Assembly: GCF_041260155.1 (NCBI RefSeq)
Contig: NC_091944.1
Span: 11,597,272-11,661,271 of the forward strand
From: Ptychodera flava
Lineage: Eukaryota; Hemichordata; Enteropneusta; Ptychoderidae
Direction of reading: 5' to 3'
Length of the DNA: 64,000 nt
The translations under genes and the position numbers were made by a program. The first letter of the stretch is position 1, and each line of letters opens with the position of its first letter. Shown here one piece after another: positions 10,049 through 23,500 of this stretch. The notes under the pieces are model-generated. The model made no database searches, was not told the origin of the DNA, and saw nothing but the letters and a program-made list of their open reading frames with translations.

Positions 10049-13000
10049 ATGAGTCGAGAACGTCCAACCGAAATTGGCAAACTTAATGATCATGATCAAA
10101 CGGCTCCTGAGGCTCAATATCAACTGTTGCCAGAAGAACGACCAAATGGCTCGGATAGGAGGTACAAATTCAATTGTTCTCCTTAGAGTAAGTATGCTAT
10201 TCTAAATAAACAGGTTCCTTCAGTTCTGGTGAACAATTATGTATATATAACGACTGCCTTCATTTTTTCTTATTTTCGCATACAAATTGATCATTTTAGT
10301 AACACTAATGAAGTGTTGTTAGGAGTGAACAGAATCAAGTCTTCTCCGGTAGAATCTAACGTATTCAGGCATTCGCTTTTCTATTTTTCACCGGACGATC
10401 TCTTGGGCCATAAATTATGGGGTATGAATTCACTGAAGGAGAAGTAGACGTTTTAATGTTTGTGCAACCATCTATAGCTAGCTACGAAACTACTACAATG
10501 AAAACTAAGATTTCATGTCAAACATTGCTGGGAACTGGACGAACTCGCTGACCTTAATTCATAGGTTATGAATTAACTGTATTTGCGATTGTTTGAGCAA
10601 TCGAAACCAGACTACCAATTGAACTATTTCAATGTGATGATTTCAAAGCCTGACAGACACTCAACTGAACATGGCACAACACAACAGCTTCTAGTTAAGT
10701 TTCATACTCTCTCCAATAAAAATATCAAAGCACACAAGAAGTCCAAAGTTGTACCTTCATGGGGAGGTGGCCTATTAATTCTGGGCCTCGTCTATCAATT
10801 GCTGCACAATAAGTAAAATGACAATGTCACTTAAGCGAAGAAGTGCGACCAGTTTATTTATCAACACCGATGTCGAATTATCTAGCATGGCTCTACTTTC
10901 TTATTTCCAGGGATCTCCATACTGCATATGTCATAAAAGTAGTGAACGATTGGCTTGGCAAAAATATAGCCAGACAGGTTAGACAAAAATAGTCAAGATA
11001 TTTTCAAAGTCAAACGCACTTGAACGATTGGGACTTTACCTGTGCCAGCCTACTTGTTAAATGTCAGCGTATAAAATCACCGATCATCACTTGTTAAATG
11101 TGAGATATTTGAATTGTACAGAAAATCCTTGTGTCAACAATACATTATTGCGTATAATTGCAAAAATCCTAGATCAATATATAACACTGTACATTTAAGA
11201 ATTACATGATCAGCAATCTAACATGCGATGCATGCATCACGTTTTTCCCCTGAATTTTACTTACATACATTTCTCCATTTTATTTCACTCGAGACCTGAC
11301 ACATCAAAAAGCTTGGAGATCATGAGGAGAATAATTATCGTTTCGAGCTTCTTTGTTGCGATGTTCGGAGTAGGACTGAATTACAGCATTTGGTGGACAC
11401 TGGACGACTTGAAGTCATTCTACGATGTTTATAACTTCTATCAAGACAGCGCAGATATAAAATGGATAGTTTACATCAATATTTCCATTACATTTTTCAT
11501 GGGTAGGTTTATTTGAACTTCTCAGTCGACCAACTTTAAGATATGTAACCGCAATTCTGATTCAACCAACCCTATGGCTTGACAGATACTGCTGCTAAAT
11601 GACAAAGGCCATTACACCCCACCCCGGCACTTTTCGTTACCATAATAATGTCATACTCTTGAGATCAATGATTTCTCTTGTGTGATGTAGAGACCTGTTA
11701 AATACGGAGTGGTAACAACGGGTTTATCGTCGGCGGTCGCCTTAGCACTGTGACCATCACAACAGGTAACAGGAATTACTAGAACATTCTTCAATCGAGG
11801 TTAACTACACCGTTGTACCAAAAGAAGATCTTACGTTTTATTTGAATAGTTTCTCTCCATCACTTTTACAGGTTTAGTTACCACAAAATTTATGGATATC
11901 GAAAATAAACGTTATCATTATTTGGTTTGTATCGGCGGTGTCATATCGATGTTTGGCCTCTTTTCGTCCCGCTATGCAGGTGACGCCACCATCCTCTTTG
12001 TAACTATGGATTTATAACAGGTAGGAATCGTGAATTCCGTTTTAGTACTTTAAAACGTTTTCTCAAGGTTAAATTTATATGTATCTTGTAATTATTTTTG
12101 ACTTATGTTGAAAGCTTCCTGTGCTATCAATTCATATTATACCTTCAATTGATATGATACCTTCTCTCGTCCAGAAAGTTGACATTGGGAATAAATTGAG
12201 TCAGATGTTAGCTGATAATATCACGAATAAATAATTAATATATCTATTTCATCTTAGGTGCTGGATTTGGACTGATGCTTCCACCTAGCTTGGGTCTGAT
12301 CCTCAAACATTTCAACACAACGGTATTGGTTGCTGTAGTTATGGTAGCAAGCATTTGCTTGTTATTCGTACCACGTTTATTAGAGCACGTCAAAGAATTG
12401 TATGGGAAGAGAAGCATGTTTGCTATTCTGACATGTCTATATGGTCAGTTAACATGTATTCTTCTCTTCCTGTCTCTTCTTTTCTTAATCTTTACTCTGG
12501 AAATTGAATTTCCTCAACGTCCATCTAACGGAAACAATGTGAAATGCTTGAAATGTAATTTTAATTTGCTGATAAAACCTCTGATATTCAACATGGTGAT
12601 TGCTGCTCTCTTGATCGGTATGGGTCAAAACATCATGGTTTTACATCTAAAGCAGATTGCAATACAAAAGGGAGCTGGTGAAAGAGATCTACAAATGTCA
12701 CCCATCTATTACGGAAGCGCTATGATATTTGGATGTTTAAGCTTCATAATAATTCATTCAAGATGCAATGAAGGGAAAGAAGATAACACAATGATTATAA
12801 ATCTTTGGAAATTTGGTGTGTCCCTTATTGCAGTCGTGTTGCCGTCATCGGTAGCGTTCAAACTAATTCGTTTTCCGCATTTATTGGAATAAATATCATC
12901 AGTGCTGCTGGAAGCGGTTTTTACCTGCCCTAGATGTTCGTTCTTCTCAAAGCGTTTTGCAAGGAACGAGACGATGAGAACCAGGGACAATCTGAGACTG

Positions 13001-13639
13001 AGATCGAGGTTCTTAGATTTATTCTCCCAGCTTTCGGAATAGGAGCCCTTGTTGGACTACCCATTGGAGGTAATTGTAAATTCCATATTATGGTTTCTCT
13101 ACAAATCGACATACCTCGTCTGTAGTTTTGGTTAATGCTAATTTTTCGCTAATGTTACAATTTAAGGATGATAAAATGTTAACATATTAGATCGAGTTAC
13201 TTTGTTGTCTGGTATCACATGATTTTCCGTAATACTCGAAAAAGAATTGTACTATAAGAATATATTTCCGAACTCGTCAGTTGTATAAAACATTCGTATC
13301 CTTTCCGTTCGGAACTGGACGTTCTAAATCCCATTCCTGACTAATGAAGTTTTAAAGCGTTTAGAGATTCATAAAACTTATGTGAATAATTTCTTGCTAA
13401 TTATTTCATGGTTTTCAACCTCTCATTGCAGACATACTGAATACAACCTTCGGTAATGGCAGCAGCTACTATCTTGCTGGCGTAACATTAATTTTAGCAT
13501 GCCCTATTGTTCTGGTGAGAGGCCATCTCAAACCGTCCAATGGGGATCGCAAAGTGATACTAATAAACAAGAAGTTGATGTTACACAGCGAGAATCTTCA
13601 CTTTCAGATGATGAGGCGATAAGTCAAGTTCCGCGTTAA
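10049..13639 (+). pseudogene. Transporter copy B (type II, MCT/SLC16-like), five exons, broken
   Basis: Exons: 10049-10161, 11294-11502, 11872-12020, 12258-13069 and 13432-13639, with GT-AG borders and the same phases as copy C. Type II differs from type I by a different N-terminus (MSRERPTEIGK), a shorter start of exon 2 (RPDTSKSLEIM) and a longer C-terminus in exon 5. Frame breaks relative to copy D: one base lost in exon 3 near 12005, one in exon 4 near 12835, TAG at 12931-12933 in place of a leucine codon, and one base lost in exon 5 near 13567. Exons 1 and 2 are open. The family fold is as for copy C. It is probably not functional. Confidence 0.7.
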
Positions 13640-14842
13640 GATCACTGCCCTAGACCGAGAAGGCCTAAAGCTGCCCCATCAGTTTATAGAGGCTTGAAGA
13701 ATAGTGAGCAAGGGATGGCATCAATGATTGTTTACTTCATTGAAAATATGACAATATTAAGAGGGAAATCCTTGTCTAATGTCTATAAATGATTCTTCAA
13801 GTAATTAAAATGTTGCTATACTACAATATCCCGGTAAAACGAATACAGTTTTTACTCATAAACTATCATAACGAGTACCCCCTTTGCTTTCCTGTGCATT
13901 GAAAATATGACTATATTAAGAGGGAAATCCTTGTCTAAAGTTGCATTTGACGACCCTGCAATTACATTTTGCGGGTTAGCATTAGGATTAGTCGTAATGA
14001 CGTTCTTTTACTGCTTTATAAATTTGTATTGTACTCATGAGGTCTTTCATGATCTGATTGTCGCTTTCGTTTCATTGGAAAATGCAGCATTTTCACCAAA
14101 CATATTAAATACGACGCTTCTAATGGTATATTCTTTATATTGAGTCAAATCTGCAGATTAAATATTTTCTCAAATATTTGTGAAACTCTAAGTTGTGCTT
14201 CATTGCTAATTTGGAATAAAGGTCAATGATAAGCTTAGAAATTATTTTATAATTTTGTATAAGCGATCGTAAGTCATTATCAAAAAGAGATAAGATCTCT
14301 CGATCAGTATTTTTAACTTTTGCCTCTTTTTCCTTGAGTAGTGATGCACATCGTTCCACGGTTTGCTTTTGTTGTTGTTTAAGCTGAAACATACTTTGAC
14401 CGTAAAGCCCGATGGAGCTGCACATACCGAATCGGTCCACTAAAAGCAGCTCCGAGGCCTCAATCTCATTTCGGATATTTGCGATACCATCATTTAACTT
14501 CGCTTCGCCAACACCGAGAGAACAAAGTGTTAATGTGTGCAAACCTCCGTCATCTCATAATCATAGTGATTGTTCCTTGGTGATAAGTGTTTATGGCCAA
14601 AGTTTCCATTAATGGCCAACGCGATGGCAATTACCTACTTGTTTGATTTCTTACAGTTCGTATCGACCTGTGTCTTCCATAATTTGCTCGTAATTTTTGA
14701 GATTATCATTGACCTTTATGTCGAATTAGAAATGAAATACGAAAGGGAGGAAAACCGTATAAAGGAGAAAAATAACAAGGGATGTAATACAGTGTGTCTG
14801 TCTCAACTGCAAATTACATTCATCCTTTATTGATAGGACGCA
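13640..14842. other. 3' flank of copy B
   Basis: Contains a ~39-bp direct repeat (13740-13779 and 13899-13938) ending GGGAAATCCTTGTCTA. A 78-codon hydrophobic frame at 13907-14143 is nearly identical in the D flank (40912-41124), but so is the surrounding DNA, so this does not show selection. A 135-codon minus-strand frame (14135-14542) rich in Lys, Gln and Glu is degraded in the D flank. Neither is called as a gene. Confidence 0.35.
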
Positions 14843-15287
14843 TATATGCGTATAATTAGACGTTTGTGTCTGTTTGATTAATATTCGTTCAAGTGTTTAC
14901 ACAGGTTTATATTGTCTACATCAATTCTGCAAAACAATCCCACCATTTAAAGTTTACGCTATGGGACCAATATCACCAGAGCCAAATAAGCTGGCTATCG
15001 CTAGTTTTTTACCAAGTTTTTGATATATTTCTTACTTATACTCAACGGTTATTTTTTGACGTTTGCTTTACATTTATGGGCAAACTTTGACTTTGTTTCC
15101 GTCAACTGGTAATGTTCAACATATTGAAGATATTTCTTCGAAGACAAAAGTCTTTAATGACCAAAATTGTAGTTTGTATTTCGTTGATTTTGACACGGTT
15201 TTTGTCAGTTTTATACTTTTAAATACTGAATGTTTTCAACAGTCCTAATTTAGAAAAATGGAAATTAGAACTGCTCTTGCAGTGATG

Positions 15288-15354
15288 GATAGATAGATAG
15301 ATAGACAGATAGATAGATTCGTAGAATGATGGATAGGTGGAAAGATAGATAGAT
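15288..15354. repeat. (GATA)n microsatellite, B unit, interrupted
   Basis: Two GATA runs separated by about 20 bases, at the same relative place as in the other units. Confidence 0.9.
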
Positions 15355-15734
15355 AAATGACACTCCTTATTGTCATAACTGTGACCTTGAGAATGGTTGA
15401 AATTTTAATGTTTTTGTGACTCTTCACATGAATTTTGTAGTCAGAACTAGGAACCCGACTCAAACAGATGGTGGCGCTACTGTAAGAGCAGAACAATATT
15501 TCGACAGCGTGTACAACACGAGAGGATAGTTCACCAATACAGACTGAACTAACAATGCTCGATTTCTAAACACCATATATGCTTGTCCTCTCCATACGTT
15601 CTTTATTTGTTCGCTGTTATTCCATATCGGCGTACGTGACGAAATGGATTAGGAAACGGAAACTCGTACATTTCCTCAAATGCGGTAACCGCAATTCAGG
15701 GTGCGAGGTTAATAGCCATTGTATTAATAATACA

Positions 15735-16132
15735 TACGGCTAGTTTTCAATCGGGTTCGAACCCACAACATACGGCATCAGTCGCCTAGCGGAGAGGCCA
15801 CAGAGAGAACCGCACGGCTAAATCCCCACTCTCAAAAAAGAGTGGTTCAATAGCCGGCTAAGTTGTTACATTTTTCTGACTGAGACCGCTCCACACGTTG
15901 TAGAGTTCGTGAAGCACTTACTCACGCATGCTCACTATCACACATCGCACATACAAACTTTATCGAAGCGAAGAAACGAATTCATCGCTTTAACTGGGCG
16001 AACGATAACCTCGGGGACAATTCTGTCCACCAGCAGAGTAGGAGCCATTACGGCTAGTTTTCAATCGGGTTTGAACCCACAACATACGGCATCAGTCGCC
16101 TAGCGGAGAGGCCACAGAGAGAACCCCACGGC
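15735..16132 (-). mobile_element. SINE-like element with two tRNA-like heads
   Basis: Two 84-bp direct copies (15735-15818 and 16049-16132) differ at about two bases and flank a ~230-bp body. Read on the minus strand, each copy contains GTGGCCTCTCCGCTAGGCGA (possible A box) and GTGGGTTCGAACCCG, a perfect RNA polymerase III B box. The body contains a short stem GGGGACAATTCTGTCC. The equivalent D-flank site (about 42712) lacks the element, so it inserted after the B/D duplication or was lost from D. It is not a functional tRNA: no acceptor stem is evident. Confidence 0.65.
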
Positions 16133-17340
16133 GATCATGTTTAACGATCATGTTTTTGAAACGCTAAATATGTATACAAGAGTCCAACAGTTTAAAGTGT
16201 GTAGTTTAAATTGCTAACACTTTCCAACAAGAGAATTGCTAGTTTCTATTGTGATGACTGAAACTGTTTGTATAAGTTTGTTTATAATCTTCATAATTTC
16301 CTGTGTGACAAAAAATACTTAAGTATTTTTATTTCTTTATAAATGCAAGAAGTAAAATTTAATGTAAACCTTACAGCTACATTTTGTGGTCTACAAGTTA
16401 GTACCATTTTTTAACTCAACGTACAGTATTGTTTTATGTTCCTCATGGTAGAGTATTTTATGTAAGGGACGCAGAATCTTACGACAAATTAATTCGCTTA
16501 TTGACGGTATAGAGTGACGCTCAGTCTCTTCGAGTTATTGTAACTACTTAAAAACTAGTTTGCATTTTAGAGTATTTGAATTTTTAAAGTTTGTCTGTAT
16601 AGTCGCTAAGTCTTTATTTTTACAGATTCAACATGACTGTGGAAGTCATAATACATAAATAAATAAATAAATTTATAAACAAATAAATACATAAGTAATG
16701 AATAAATAAACATGAACCTGTTCCCGTGTGGCTTTAAAACCCATTACCATGAAGTGTAACATCTTAACTTGCTTGTTCCGCGGCATTATCACGATCAAAA
16801 AGCGAAGACATACCATGTACTTGCATTGATTTGTGCAAAGTCCTGGTCCACGCATGAACGCAGTCTGTCTCATGTAACACACTACCAACCAAGAATGCCG
16901 AGCATAATCCCTGGAGAATATTTCACTCGAACAATTTTTACAATGGGCTGAGAATCCGTAAAGGTTGTAAACTATTCAATAAGGGCCAGCACTCCTAAGT
17001 TGTTGCAGTATTTTAATGTTGTGTACACAGAATTGCGGTACAAGAAGCAAAGCACCATTACCATCATACCACGCAGATAATCTAGGTTCTACATCATTTG
17101 ACGATTTTTCGACAGAAATCTGAATGTGAAACATGTCGATACAACTAATGCCTCTATTATTACATATTCAACTTTTTGCAGGTCTATTGCGACGTCTATG
17201 CTCCCTGCCTGACCCCTAGTAAACCGTAATTCAAAGTGTACAACACACGCTCCCTTGAAAATCTTTGTTGCGAATATAGCTCTTCTTTCATACAACACGG
17301 TACCTCATTCGTCAATTCATACGTTTACACGTTTATGAAT
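16133..17340. other. Flank between copies B and C
   Basis: AT-rich sequence with short AATA runs near 16660-16710, and the CTGTTCCCGTGTGGCTTT block that follows the GATA/AATA runs in all units. From about 16770 it matches the region upstream of copy E (from about 43400). No gene seen. Confidence 0.4.
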
Positions 17341-17561
17341 GACCAATAGGAGCTCGTTTCACGGAAATATATTTCATTTACGTAAGTAGTCATATACATA
17401 TATAACGTTCAAACAAAGGATCAAACCCTAGTGTTCTCACATTCCTATAGTGCCAAGAGCGCGTAAGAAGTGGGAACTCTTGACAAAGATAGCCGCACTA
17501 ATTCACCTGGAGAAGCACATACGTAGAGAAAACTGTCTTTGCGACAACTATCTACTGCAAA
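17341..17561 (+). promoter_or_regulatory. Promoter and 5' leader of copy C
   Basis: GACCAATAGGAGCTCG at 17341 (CCAAT box) lies about 220 bp before the ATG. The conserved GTGTTCTCACATTCCTATAG and the leader GCGACAACTATCTACTGCAAA follow. The same order occurs before copies B, D and E. Confidence 0.45.
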
Positions 17562-20500
17562 ATGAGTGAACAGATTGAAATCGAAATGGCCGAAAGTGCA
17601 GAGGTTCAAAAGACGCAAGACACCCAACATTCACTGTTGAAAGGACAACAAGAAAAGGAATCAGATAAGAGGTAAAATTCAATGGTTCTGCTCTGAGTCT
17701 AGTATGCTTTTCTAAATAAGCGGGTTTGGTCTGTTGAATCATTACGTAAACTATGTTACGATTCCCTTCCTTTGTTCTTATTGTCTCCTGCTAATTGACA
17801 ATTTACCGCGAATTAGGTGTCGTTGTAAAAAGAATAAATCCTTGTCCGATAGCGTCTAACGTTTTCAGGCAGTGATCTCTAGGACCATAAATTATAGGAT
17901 ATACATCGAGTGTAGGAGGTTGCTTGTGCAACCGTCTATGACTACCCGCGCCGCCAACTACTATAGTGGAACGATTTCCATAACAAAACCATCCTAGGAA
18001 CTGAACTGGATGAACTCTTGGACTGTATTTGCGATTCCTTGAGCAACAGAAAGCGAACTACCTATTTAGAACTATTGCAATGAGATGGTTTTCATAACAA
18101 AGCAGGATTTACCTTATGTTCATGATATCTATGGCAAAACTCCGTTTCCAGCAGACATTAAACCGACAATTTGAAGCGTTACCTAGTAGAATACGGACAT
18201 ACAAAGATTTTAGACCCCGTTCAATGCGATTCGGCTTATCTGGCACATCGATCAACTTAACCTAAATTCTGCCGCATATCACTGACGGCTATGTTGCAGC
18301 CCACTTGAAACATATGCTCGCCCTCAGCAGTTGAGACGAACAAAGTTCAGGTAAGCGACATATATTGGCTTGCAAGGAGTAGTAAGATAGATTTACTTTA
18401 TAATAACCTGGTTTATTTGCCATTTGACTACGAGTTCAAAAGGTTAAACTTTCCTGTTTACTAGATACAGATTCGTATCACTGGGGACACTCAATGGAGA
18501 AACAAAGTAGCTATACACTCACCACGTCATATACCGGGCCTCGTCTATCAATTGCTACCCAAGGAGTGAAATGACAGTGATGCTTACGCGAAGAAGTGCA
18601 ACTCGTATACTTGTGACTGTCAGAGCCAAATCATCTAAGCTTCTAGGGCATTCCATACTGCATATGTCATAAAAATTAGTGAATAATTAGCTTGTGCAAA
18701 AATATAGCCAGGCAAGACATAAATAGTCGAGATATTTTAATGTCATTCGCAATTGAACTGCTATTAGGATTTTACCAGAGCTAGCCTACTTGTTCTACGT
18801 AAGCGTAAATCATCTCTTGTAAATGCAATGCATTAATTTGTGTAAAACATCCCAGTGTCAGCAGTACAATGTCGGGGATAAATAGCAATAATAACATGGT
18901 AAGCAGTTCAACAAACGATTTATGTCATCATGTAAATCAGTAATCAATCAATCAATCAATCAATCAAAAGCATTTATATAGCGCCAAAATCCATTACGAG
19001 GTAATGTTCTAAGGCGCTGAACAAGAACACAAAAATCAAAAAGCTCTCTCAAAGAGATGCGATTTCAAGCCCTTTTTAAAGGTGATCAACGTAGGCGACT
19101 GGCGAAGTTCCAACGGAAGACTGTTCCACAAATCGGGAGCACATCTTGAGAAGGAGCGTTTCCCATACGTTTGCAGGTTACACCGTGGCACACTAACTTA
19201 CATTTTCTGTTTTATTTCACTGGGGACCAAAGCAGTCAACAAGCTGGCGAACCAAAAATCTTGAAGAACATTATGAAGAACATTAAGAACATTATCAGCA
19301 TTTCGAACTTCTTTATTGCGATGTTCGGAGTCGGGCTGAATTACGGCATTTGGTGGACACTCGATGATTTGAAGTCATTCTACGATGAATATAACTTTTA
19401 TGAGGAAGGCAAAGATGTAAGATGTATGGTTTACATCAACATTTGTATTACATTTTTAATGGGTAAGCGTTATTCAAACTTCTCAGTTGACCAACTTTCA
19501 GATATTTAACCGCAATTCTGATTCAACCAACCCTGTGACTTGACTGATAATGCTGCTCATTAACAAAGACCATGGACATCTTCAACCCACTTCGGCAATT
19601 TTCGTTTTCTGCCGTACTCTTCAGATCAATGATTTCTCTTGTGATGTGGAGACCTGGTTAAAGCGGAGTGGTGAAACGGGTTTACCGTCGCGGCTTTCGC
19701 CTTGGCACGTAATCTCGTCATTCTCACAACAAGTAAACTAAATGACTAGAACTTTCCTCAATCGAGGTTAAGTAGCCACCATTGTGCAAAGAGAAGATCT
19801 TACGTTTTATTTGAATATTTCTCTCCATAACTTTTACAGGTTTAGTTACCACAAAATTTACGGATATTAGAAATAAATGTCTTCAATATTTGGTCTGTAT
19901 CGGCGGTATCATATCCATGTTCGGGCTCATTTTGTCCTGCTATGCAAATAACGCCACTGTCCTCTATGTAACCTATGGATTTATAACAGGTAGGAATTTC
20001 AGGGTTTAAAACTTAATCGCATAGTCCCGTGTTACAACGTTAAAACTGATTTCTCAAGGTCAAATGCATATGCATATCGTATTTCGTAATTTCTATATGG
20101 CCGATGTTGAAAGATTCCTCTGCTATTAATGAACAATATGCCATACCTTCTACCGTCCACAAAGTTGATGTTGAGAATAAATTGAGTCCGATGTTTGCTG
20201 ATAATGTCACAAATAAACAATTCTCTGTTTCATCTTAGGTATCGGATTTGGACTGATGCTTCCACCTAGCTTTGGTTTGATCCTCAAACATTTCAAAGGA
20301 TTTGCATTGGAAGCAGTTCTTGCTATTGCTTTTATGGTGGCAAGCATATGCTTATTATTAGTACCACCTTTATTTGAGTACTGCAAAGTAATTTATGGTA
20401 CAAGAAGCGTGTTTGCCATTCTGGCGTGTCTATACGGCCAGTTAATATGCATTCTTCTCTTACTATCTCTTCTTCTCTTGTTAAAACCTCCTCCATGTGA

Positions 20501-23500
20501 TACATCATGTATGGTAAACAAAATGAAATGCTTGAAATTTTCTTTGCTGATAAAACCAATAATATTCGACATGGTGATTGCTGCCCTCTTCATCGGTGTT
20601 GGCCAAAACATCATGGTTCTACATCTAAAGCAGCTCGCAACGGAAAAGGGAGCTAGTGAAAGAGATCTACAATTGTCACCCATCTATTACGGAAGCGCTA
20701 TGATATTTGGATTATTGTGCTACGTAATATTTCCTCCGAGGTGCAAAGGAGGTGAAAAAGATAATATTAAGCTTATGAACCTTTGGAAATTCGGTGTGTC
20801 CCTCGTTGCAGCTGGTGTTGCCGTCATCGTTAGCATTCAAACTAATTCGTTTGGCGCATTTTTCGGAATTAATATCATCAGTGCTGCTGGGAGCGGTTTT
20901 TACCTGCCCTTGATGTTCGTTCTTCTCAAAGCGTTCTGCAAGGAACAAGACGATGGAAACCAGGGACAAACTCGGACTGAGATCGAAGCTCTTAGATTTG
21001 TTCTCCCGGCATTTGGAATAGGAGCTTTAATCGGACTACCCATTGGAGGTAATCGTAAATTTCATATCACGGTTAAAATCACAAGGATTTCTTCATAAAT
21101 TTGTTGCACTGTTTTTTCTGATGTTAACTTTTTAGAATCATTTTCAAATATTAACATATTAGATTATATGATATATTTTGTTATTCGGTGCCAAATTTGT
21201 TTTTCCTCGATACACTTGAAATAGAATAATGCAAAGAAATATCCTAATGTTGTAATATATAGGTAAGGATTGACTTTTATATTTCGGCTATTTAATTTTG
21301 CAGAAAAATCGGTACTCCATTTCATTTGGAGATTCGACCCTGAATCTGAATACAGAGATGATTCCAATTATAATAGATATATTTGATTACCGAATAAATT
21401 GCTGTTTAGGTACATACCTTATGGTACGAGGGTACGTCATGCACCGAATACGCATGCGTACCCTCGCACTATAAGGTGTGTACCAAAGCAGCAATTTATT
21501 CGGTAATTAAATCTATTTGCCATAATTTCGTGCTTGGCGAAGTTTGCGAAGCCACAAGGTTGCGTGGACACGGCCTCAAGTTTCAGGTTATATCTCTCAA
21601 TCTTACAAAAAATGTATTTTACCGATATTTTTTGCTGCTTTCTTGCGTTTTACGCTGAATAAGTCACAGGACAGATCTTCCTGCCCCAACACGTCTCTGT
21701 GATGGGAAACGTTGTCATGAGGTCAGAAAGGTCTGTTCTGACCGAAATTGCGCAAAAAAGCAGCAAAAAATGTGAGTAAAATATTTTTTTTGGCAAAGCT
21801 GATAGATTGGAAAGAGTGACAACACCGACGTAGCTTCTTTTGGAAAGTACCGTGTGTTGTGCCCCCTCCCACACTCTCACATCAGAGCGCCGCTAGCCTA
21901 ATGCTATGGGACGAGTGCGAAGGCATCAGGCAAAACGTTCGAACTGCAATGATCAATGATACTGACTAAAGCGGCTATCGATAGTTACCATGGATATGCA
22001 GACGTTTCGATCGATTGGTATTGGCAAGTTGATAATAGAACCTCGAAACATGGATATAGTTGCTGAATCTGTAGGCATGGTTTGGAGGTTACATGTGAGA
22101 GGGGCCGTGGCCGTGTCTCAGTGTAGTCTCATTGATATCATGAGCAATCATTTCGGGTTTTTCATGTCATTTCCATGACCACTCAATCATGTCAATTTCT
22201 GACCGGAGTTCCAGGGATGGAGTCAAACTTGTAGTCCGTGGGCTGGAGGGGCCTACCGTTCACCCCCCCCCCCAATAAACCTACCACATGGGTATTTTTT
22301 TGTTTTTTTGGATCTGCTAAACTAGAAAAAAGATGTTAACATTGGATATTTTGGGATGCACTACCTGTCTGCACTGGTTTTTGATTTGTATGTACCGCAA
22401 AAAATGGCGAAAAATGGGTAGGGGTAGGGGGTACTATATCCTCCCCTAAATTGAGTAAACTAGCATGAAATAGCACAAACCTTACATTTTTTGAAAGCTC
22501 AGATACTGTTCTTTCTGAGGAATACCAACTTTAGCAAAATTAATTTGTGTACATAGAATAGGACGACTTTAAAATGATTTTTTTTGACAATTTTGAAATT
22601 TTTTACCCCAAATACCATGTAACAATTGTGATTTACTTTTTATTAAGCAAAATTTTCACAACTTTTTGTGTTTAAATTATTTATTCCGACATATTAAACA
22701 AGAAAAAAAGTGTTAACATCAGATATTTAACTATACACTACTTCTCTGGCGTCAATTTTGAATTGCGTGTATCTGTATGGGGTGTGCAAAAGCTAGGGGT
22801 AGGGGTACAACATTCTTTCCTTGATGAAGTAAACTGGCTTGAAATGCCATATACCTTATAGTTTTAGAAAGCTTAGATACTGGTCTTTCTAAAATACATA
22901 AGTTTTTAGAAAAAAAATATGACGTCATATAATTGGATGACTTTAAATCGATTTTTCTGGTAATTCAGCAATTTTAACAAGAAGAAAATACGATAACTAT
23001 TGTTTCCTCCAAATGAAGCAAATCAAACAGATGTATGGATGTTATTTAGTAGTTGCAATGTGCTGAAGAAGAAAATAAATGTCAAAATTGGGTATTTACA
23101 ATGCATTATTGTCTCTACTCACTAAATTGCAAGTTTTGCTACATTTGTATATCGTGAATGGGCATTTTTATTGTTATGCAATGAACTTCAGTAATGCACA
23201 GCCTTAAAAAGAAGACTTTAAAACGCACACACATAGTCATATTGCCATTTTCTCCTTAAAGTAAATAGATTGTTGTTGACTGTCATATTATGTAATTTAC
23301 TTTTTAATATCTTTTTATAAAATAATTTTGATGAGACGTATTTGGAAAATTGTCTTTTCCTCCTTGTCTTACTTATACAGCAAGCATTGTTAACAATCTA
23401 TTAGGCCGACGGCTAGAGGGGGCATCTACGTGCACCTCCCCCCCAACCGCACAGAATAACAAACCTGTATTTTTCAGAAGCCTTGGGATCCCTAGAATAA

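Noticed and set aside
9971-10186. N-terminal extension of exon 1 in B and D
   Set aside because: The extension starts at GTG, not ATG; the ATG at 10049 (and 37049) matches the start in C and E.
13907-14143. 78-codon hydrophobic frame after copy B
   Set aside because: It is conserved only because the whole flank is recently duplicated, and it follows a small direct repeat. No other support.
14135-14542. 135-codon minus-strand frame, helical and charged
   Set aside because: The near-identical D flank (41110-41525) is broken at many places, and I recognise no family. It is probably chance or a very old relic.
15739-15826. Functional tRNA gene
   Set aside because: It has a good B box but no convincing acceptor stem or anticodon arm and is present twice in a repeat, so it fits a SINE head.
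18121-18360. Possible extra exon in intron 1 of copy C
   Set aside because: An open stretch ending near a GTAAG-like donor is also in copy E (44770-45015), but it has no acceptor and its phase does not fit between exons 1 and 2.
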